Source: Lunularia cruciata (lineage: Eukaryota; Streptophyta; Marchantiopsida; Lunulariales; Lunulariaceae). From it: a DNA stretch of 64,000 bases. The stretch covers positions 60,078,001 through 60,142,000 of the forward strand of contig OX419757.1 of NCBI GenBank assembly GCA_948567375.1, read 5' to 3'. The position numbers and the translations under genes are program-made. Below the pieces are notes generated by a model. That model searched no databases and was not told the DNA's origin. It saw nothing but the letters and a program-made list of their open reading frames with translations. Below, piece by piece: positions 58,199-64,000 of the stretch; within the stretch, counting starts at the first letter, position 1, and the number at the start of each line of letters is the position of its first letter.

Positions 58199-58850
58199 AT
58201 CCTTAGCATCCTTCTCTCCTTACTTTCTTCTCTATGGACAAGATCTAGATTTACCTAAAATCATTTTTTGTGATGTTATTGTAGTTTTGGACTTGATGAT
58301 CCAAACATATGGGTGAGCATATGGATCCAAACATGTTCTTAAAGGGCAGACATCTTTTGGATAGTGATGCCAATGGCCTTTGAGAACTTAGCAATTGCTC
58401 AGCATATGGATACTTTATGCTATGTTACTATTGAAGGAGAAGATTATAGAGCTTTGATCCATCAATTTCATTTAGGTGACTATATCTATAGCCGCACTAA
58501 ATGAAACTTGATGTTACTATAGGTTGCACTATCTTGAGAGTGCATGAGGTTTTGCCTTTTAAAGTCCTTATTTTGGAAGAATGTGAGGGTGTTATTTGGA
58601 AGGATCAAATGTACAATTGTGTGCCATACCACCCTATAAATAATGATGGCACTATGGACCCAAGCTTAGCACTTATATGTGTAGGCTTGTGCTGTATATT
58701 ATGTGGCTCTTTTGGTGGAGCTACTACTATGTTGGTATGTGATAGTTGTTTGAGAAGATGGCGTATGGTATGTTTGACTCTTCCCTCATAATGGTACCTC
58801 AACAATAGTGATTATGCCCTAGATGTACTTGAGCTATAGTTAGTTCACCC
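58199..58850 (+). pseudogene. pol: C2 integrase end, GPY/F-like module and PHD finger remnant
   Basis: Counterpart of C1 15010-15943 without the inverted insertion. The open frame 58501-58791 has ILRVHEVLPFKVLILEECEG and the PHD finger start (CILCGSFGGATTMLVCDSCL). The PHD His is replaced by Arg (WRMVC) and the last Cys pair lies beyond a stop. The finger is therefore older than the split of C1 and C2 and has decayed in this copy. Confidence 0.85.
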
Positions 58851-59001
58851 TTTATGTGGTATAGATTGTAGAAAAGCAACTAACAATGGGATTCAATAGC
58901 ACCCGGTTTCCTTATCTTTGCCTACCGTATGGCGTATCACATACTTGGATTAGATGATTATTTGGAGTTAGAGGGACCTAACCGCCAACTAGGAGGGCAA
59001 T

Positions 59002-59234
59002 TGTGGCACTTTAGAGTTCATGTATGACTTATGTGTGAGTTTTTCTTCTATAGTGTATGATGTTAACAATGATGTATGTTGTATAGCAATGTCTATACAC
59101 AAGATCATTGTTATAACATTTGTAGCACCAAAGCTAGTTTTCTTGGACGTTGAGTGGTAGTGTTGGCAATCATAGTTATTTTGGTAGTTGCTCGTGGAAA
59201 ACTTGATGGCAGCTAGATTTCATGTTAGGGCTAT
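59002..59234 (+). repeat. C2 3' LTR, first part
   Basis: Begins TGTGGCACTTTAGAGTTCAT after the AGGAGGGCAAT tract. Contains TTTGTAGCACCAAAGCTAG. Interrupted by A8 at TGTTAGGGCTAT and continued at 63635-63952. Confidence 0.8.
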
Positions 59235-60033
59235 TGTGACAACCCGGCAAATATCACTTTTGTGGTAATTGGGTAAGTAAAGTCTGTTCCCGCAGAGATA
59301 CTATCCAAAATTGGTCAAATACAAAGTCAAAAGTCACAATTGTGGTTCTTCTTGAGGGCTTCTTTAATCTCTCAGGTAGAAACTACACCCAGAAGAGAGT
59401 AACAAGCTCACAATCTTGATAACTTGTCACGAATACACACACATAATCACATCATAGCAAATTCTGTCCAAGCAACTCTTGATTGTGATGATTCAGATTC
59501 TCCCAAAGACGGCACTTCATTGCAAAGAACAATTTTGCCTCAGAATTGTGTTCCACCCCTCCACTAAAGGCACAACTTCCTCGATTGAAATTGCCTCACA
59601 TCAACTTTGTGTTGCATTCACAAATGCAGAATACTACCAACACTACAATTCCTCTCAGATCTATCAAGGCATTGTTCCGATGCACTTCACTCAGGATCAA
59701 ACACACAGAATGAAGATCAAGGCTGCAGATTCCAACATCCACAGACACACTAACTTGCTCTTTGGAATTCTCCACACACTCACAACTACAAACACAAAAT
59801 TGACAATCGGAATTAAGCTTAAGCAACGAGTACTGAGAACAGCACTTTGCTTTATCTATCTTCAAAAATATGAATACTGAATAACATAAGACTACGAATG
59901 CTCCACTTAAATACTAAAGCAAATGGCAGACTTGCCTACCTAAACACCGCTTCCTAACATCTCTTCCTACCTGCAGATTCTAATTGACAATCTATCTCTT
60001 CATATCTGCCTTTTCCTATCTCAAAATTAACAT

Positions 60034-63000
60034 TTATCCCGATCCGATGTCTACCTCATCATTGGCTTCCAAACCCGATGATCTTCCTACTACTTGTCCT
60101 TCTTTTTGTATAGCTAATTCTACCAAGTCCTTCACTATTTCTACTACTTCTACGCTACAATCTACAATTGAGCTCATGGGTAATGCATCTACATCCTTAT
60201 CTCTTGACCCACTCTTCTCTAATGTGTCAATCATCAAGTCCGATGACACCTGAATTCCTACTTCTGTGACATCGGGTTTCTTCTCCACTGTCACACTAAT
60301 CCAAATCTTCTCTAATTCCAAATTGACTAAATCTAGTCTAAGACTAACATTGTTCTCTACATCTAACATTTTCCTATCTACGCGTTCCCTCAATCGAATC
60401 AATAAGGTGTTCATGTCCACATCCTTGGCTTTTCTCTTCTGAGTTTCCTGCACAAGTAACTTCAACTCATGTAGGCAATCTTCCTCCAATCTCCCTTCAG
60501 CCTCCGTGCTTAAGATTGCTCTTAACTTCCCTGCAACTTCTCCTACTGATTCCGATGCATATCCTCGAGAGCGCTCTACCTTCAACTCTTCACGATACAT
60601 CTTCAACTCGTCTTCGTATTCTGCAGCAAGCATCTTCTTCTCCTCTGCATACTGCATGCTTTGCCTTTCCGTGCTCTTGATAAGTTCTTATAATCGTTCC
60701 TCTTCTTCTTGTCTGGCTGCCAACTCTCTCTGCCATGCTTGATCTTTTGCTACTGCACTTTTCTTCAAATTGTCCAACTCCTGCTCCATTACGATGGTCA
60801 TCGCCTTCAAATGAACATTCTTGATGCGCACATCACTCACTTCCTCCTTCATCTTGCTGAGCCACATCGCCTATTTCGTGAATTCTCCGGCTCGCTTCTA
60901 CAGTTCTTCTTCTTTTTTGTCACAGCTTTCTTGTAGCATTGTCAAAGTTTTCTTCATCAAGCCTTCCTCCCTCCAAAGTCCTTCCACTTCCTTACTTCTT
61001 TGGACTTGTTGCTCCTGCAACACCTTCATTTCACTCAATAGATGCTTCACCACCTGCAACTCATTTGTCCCCTTCCTACAATCTTGGGGAATTACCCTCT
61101 GATGTTCCTTCAACAGCTCCAGCAACAGTGTGACCACCTTCGTCAAATATGATATCCCGCCAAAGTTTTCTTCCTCTTCATTGCCATCTTCCTCTGGAGT
61201 CTTCTCCTCCGTCATCGGCTCCTTCATCCGAAGTTGCGATCTTTGTATCTTCAGCATTTTGGTACTTTCTTCATCTTGGCCTCTTGAACTCGGCCTTGCG
61301 GGATTCTCCTCTTTCTCTTCTGGTCACGACTTGTTCACCACCATCGCCTGACAAGCCTCACTTACTGCCACCGATTGCTGAACTTCTGGCTCTCCATTGC
61401 TATCGCTCCCAAACTCCTCACTTTTTAAGGTGAGCTCCTCTTCTTCAGGTTCCTCCTCTTGCGACTCAGTTTCTTCCCCAAAATCTGATCCCGATGATGC
61501 CTCTTTAACAATCTTTGCAGTCTTCAACATCAACCGCCAAATCTTCCTTTGCGTGGGAGGCAACCTTGCTTCTTTGGGTTTGCCACGTTTCTTAGTCTTT
61601 GGACTGGTAATTTCTTCAACTTTCCACTGTCTGGTCTTCGAGAAGTATTCATCATTTGCTCAAAGATATAGCATATACTGGCGCTCTTCCTCGCCTGCTT
61701 CCCGTCATAAATCTGGATGCATGTGAGACACCATACAATGACGCTCTTCATTGGTCAGCAAGTTCAGTCCAAAGTAGAAGTGTGCTGCAAACAGTGCAAA
61801 GTAATGCGGTGGCGAGCCCATTTGCCAATTAACCACCATCTGCCTTGTTTGGTGGTGAAAGCACTTCACCTAATTCATTGGAGCTCCTGCAAACATTTGA
61901 TGGAAGAAGACGGCTTGCTGCATGGTCACATAGGTGGTTTGTTCTGGCTTAAACATGGCCATCATCGCCCCCACAATGCTTCTTCGGATCAGATCTGTGA
62001 GCCGGCCTGTCTCTCACTCAGGATGAACCTCTGATGGTTATTATGGTAGCGCACCATGGACTAAGAAGGCAAGGAACCCCAACTCCATCATACTCCTCCA
62101 AGGCTAACACTCCAAGACTCAAGACATTGCTCACTAGAGAACTCAATGAGAGAGAGATAGTTGCAAATGAAAGGATGATGAGTACCTCCTCACCCCTTGT
62201 TTATATACTTGTGAAATAGTTACGTACCAAAGTTACTAATTACCGTAGTAACTCAAGTTACTAGACTAAAAGTCAAATAAAGTCAAAAAGTAGAAAGGAA
62301 TATCCATTCACATGGGCATATTCCCCTAAGCATGTGGTCTTATCTTGACCCAACCACTAAGTCAAGGATTCCTTCACATGGGCTATCCTTGGACTAAAGA
62401 AGAATCCAAAACAAAAAGGCTTGCGGGTCCAAGAGTTCTCAACTCTTTCCTCAAAGCCAAACACCTAGCAATAATACCAAGTCAACACACTAAAATCCAA
62501 AATAGTGGTGCTCATCTTTTCTACTTCCTCTAAAGTAAGGTCCCCTCTATCTTAGCTATGACTAACTTTAGCTAACCATGACTCATATAGAACCATCCTT
62601 TATCTCTATATAAATGATATCTCTTAAGTACTTGTAATACCAAGCTAAATATCACAATACCACACACATGCACAAATGGGTGTTACAGATCCCGATAAGA
62701 CTCCGCCTTGTAGCCATTTGTAGTTCTTGAAGCGAAAAATAAGTTGTGGATCTCCGCCGTCTCCTTTGTAGCATCTCACTTTTGATAGAAGGTGATCCTC
62801 GTTGGCTCTCCTGCTTCTCTCCCCAATACTAACTTCCAATCCAACTTAGTCCATCAAGCCGGATTGCTTCTCTTCCCTTCCACCTCGGGACCCTCCTCAC
62901 AATTACTGGCAGCGATCTCTGCCATCACTCCTAAGAAACTGAAATTCCAATTCCAGGCTAAAAATGTAATACGAAGTCTAATCAAGACTTCGATTCTAGC

Positions 63001-63279
63001 TACTACATCTACTCTTTGGATTGCAAAACCTCACATCACCAGCGCATTAGCCACCTTCTTTGCCATGATCTGTTTTCTCATTCTAAGATGTTGGAAGATG
63101 AGACCCTCTCTTGGACGAGACACTCTAACTCCCTCAGGGTTTTGGAAAATCTCACTCTCGATGGGCTTCCAAACACGCATTACTGTAGGATGACTACTCA
63201 AAGGGATTGGAAATTTACTCGGAACATTCAACTTTTCCTTGTGCAATCGCAATTTTATATTTCCCCAAATTGCAGTCAT
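60034..63279 (-). pseudogene. Family A U3 gene, copy A8 (split by B4)
   Basis: Starts MTAIWGNIKLRLHKEK at 63279 and ends VDIGSG at 60034, about 850 codons once B4 is removed. The first 82 codons are open. B4 interrupts domain 1 inside the KVESYXDPIRRS region. The C-terminal 207 codons (60657-60034) are open and include MYREELKVERSRGYASESVG and IRLRERVDRKMLDVEN, the longest intact C-terminal part in the window. Confidence 0.75.
61996..62687 (-). mobile_element. Family B solo LTR copy B4
   Basis: 692 bp, minus strand. The plus strand begins TGTGAGCCGGCCTGTCTC and ends AAATGGGTGTTACA. GATC occurs directly on both sides (61992-61995 and 62688-62691), a 4-bp target duplication. Complete LTR and the youngest layer at this site, since it lies within A8, which lies within C2. 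Confidence 0.88.
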
Positions 63280-63634
63280 TTTTCAGTCAATTTCAACTTC
63301 AAATTTCTCTCTTCTGCGTGCAACTCCCGATCACTGTCAAGACATGCTTCTTCTGCCCCTGCCGTTTCTTGAAATGTACTTTCTTGCCACGTACCAAGGT
63401 TGTTAAATGGTCTTTGTCTCTCTTGCGCCTTTCAACCCAAAGACGGTGATCATCGGACTTTTTCCATCGTACTCCTCTTCCGAGTACCTCCATCATCGGA
63501 TCCGATGTCATCTTCTTCAGACTTCCTCCGAAGTTAGTTTTGTCCATTCTTCATCTGCAATTTGACTTTCAGTGCTTGCTTCTTCTCTTAAACATGACTA
63601 CACATAGAAAAACAAAAAAAATGTGGGTACCACA

Positions 63635-63952
63635 GCTATTGATCACATGGTGAGACCCATCATAACTTGCACTATTTTCATTGTTGGATGTGCCATTAGT
63701 GGCGGCATTAGGGCTAAAGACCTAGTTCAAGTAGAGGAGTACACTTTTGAAGTGCAGCTCAAGAGAGCTCACTTCTTTGATATTGAGCCTTTGCTATGGT
63801 GGAGAGAGGCCAATGAGTGCCACCTAGAGTCTCTAGCTAGAGTGGATGTAGCTTGATTTTAAGCAATGCACAATTGTTAGCAGATTGTTGAGTGAAGGAT
63901 TGAGTACAAATCTAATTTGAGTATGATTCAAGAGGAAGAATTAACTAATTAT
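63635..63952 (+). repeat. C2 3' LTR, second part
   Basis: Continues the LTR after A8, with GAGAGCTCACTTCTTTGAT and TTGTTGAGTGAAGGATTGAG words as in the 5' LTR (37800-37970). It ends near AACTAATTA. Confidence 0.75.
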
Positions 63953-64000
63953 TGTGCCACTTTATAGTTCATATTTGACTTATGTGTGAGTTGTGCTTCT
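63953..64000 (+). repeat. Second C LTR start at window edge
   Basis: TGTGCCACTTTATAGTTCAT repeats the LTR start at 59002, as at 16780 in C1. It runs off the window. Confidence 0.7.

Larger units (their letters stand above)
59235..63634 (-). mobile_element. Family A solo LTR copy A8 with nested B4
   Basis: 4400 bp in total (about 3.7 kb without B4), minus strand. On the plus strand it begins TGTGACAACCCGGCAAATAT and ends ATGTGGGTACCACA. A perfect target duplication GCTAT flanks it (59230-59234 and 63635-63639). It sits in the C2 3' LTR. Confidence 0.9.
37550..63952 (+). mobile_element. C2: second family C retrotransposon, riddled with insertions
   Basis: Colinear with C1 but split by insertions at 38798-39598 (B2), 43011-45381 (unknown), 46065-49854 (A5), 49972-52436 (hAT), 52541-54303 (A6), 54397-58198 (A7) and 59235-63634 (A8, itself holding B4). 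A deletion joins the counterpart of C1 11136 to that of C1 13022 at about 42029, removing the methyltransferase and the start of RT. Stops are common and the protease triplet is changed. Confidence 0.88.

Overview
This window looks like nuclear DNA of a land plant with a large, repeat-rich genome. It has plant-type Ty3/gypsy and Ty1/copia elements, a primer-binding site matching plant tRNA-Asp, and deep nesting of old insertions. I see no intact host gene, rRNA, tRNA or CRISPR array. A non-flowering plant (gymnosperm, fern, lycophyte or bryophyte) is a weak inference, based mainly on the canonical DNMT3-like methyltransferase order seen in one element. Nearly everything is transposon sequence in several states of decay. 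I named the families A to E for this report.

Family C is a Ty3/gypsy element of about 10 kb. Copy C1 (6411-16779, + strand) reads gag, two zinc knuckles, aspartic protease, a C5 cytosine methyltransferase domain, reverse transcriptase, RNase H, integrase, a GPY/F-like module and a C-terminal PHD finger. These lie almost entirely in one reading frame, broken by stop codons that look like C-to-T changes. Copy C2 (37550-63952, + strand) has lost the methyltransferase segment in an internal deletion. It is split by five TSD-flanked insertions (four family A LTRs and one hAT transposon), one unclassified 2.4 kb insertion and a family B fragment.

Family A is present at least ten times on both strands. 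Its unit of about 3.8 kb starts TGTG, ends CACA and is flanked by 5-bp target duplications. At one place the unit is followed directly by a tRNA-Asp-type primer-binding site. At two places it is preceded by gypsy integrase and a purine-rich tract. It is therefore the long terminal repeat of a Ty3/gypsy element. Each full LTR carries the remains of one gene of about 850-890 codons: a conserved N-terminal domain, an acidic linker, long coiled coils and a conserved C-terminus. The gene lies upstream of a TATA-like box, so it sits inside U3.

Family B is another gypsy element with an LTR of about 690 bp (TGTAACACCC start, CTCACA end). It is seen as one solo LTR nested in a family A LTR, two LTRs still joined to pol tail, and one truncated LTR. 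Family D is a decayed minus-strand gypsy pol (about 34450-37250). Family E is a short copia RT fragment (37340-37549).

Layout: 1-6410 family A remnants; 6411-16779 C1; 16780-21294 C LTR start, A LTR and B LTR; 21295-32601 A LTRs and an A integrase remnant; 32602-33673 B pol and LTR; 33674-37549 D and E; 37550-64000 C2 with its nested insertions. The order of events inside C2 is clear: C2 inserted first, then the A LTRs and hAT entered it, then a B LTR entered the A LTR at 59235.
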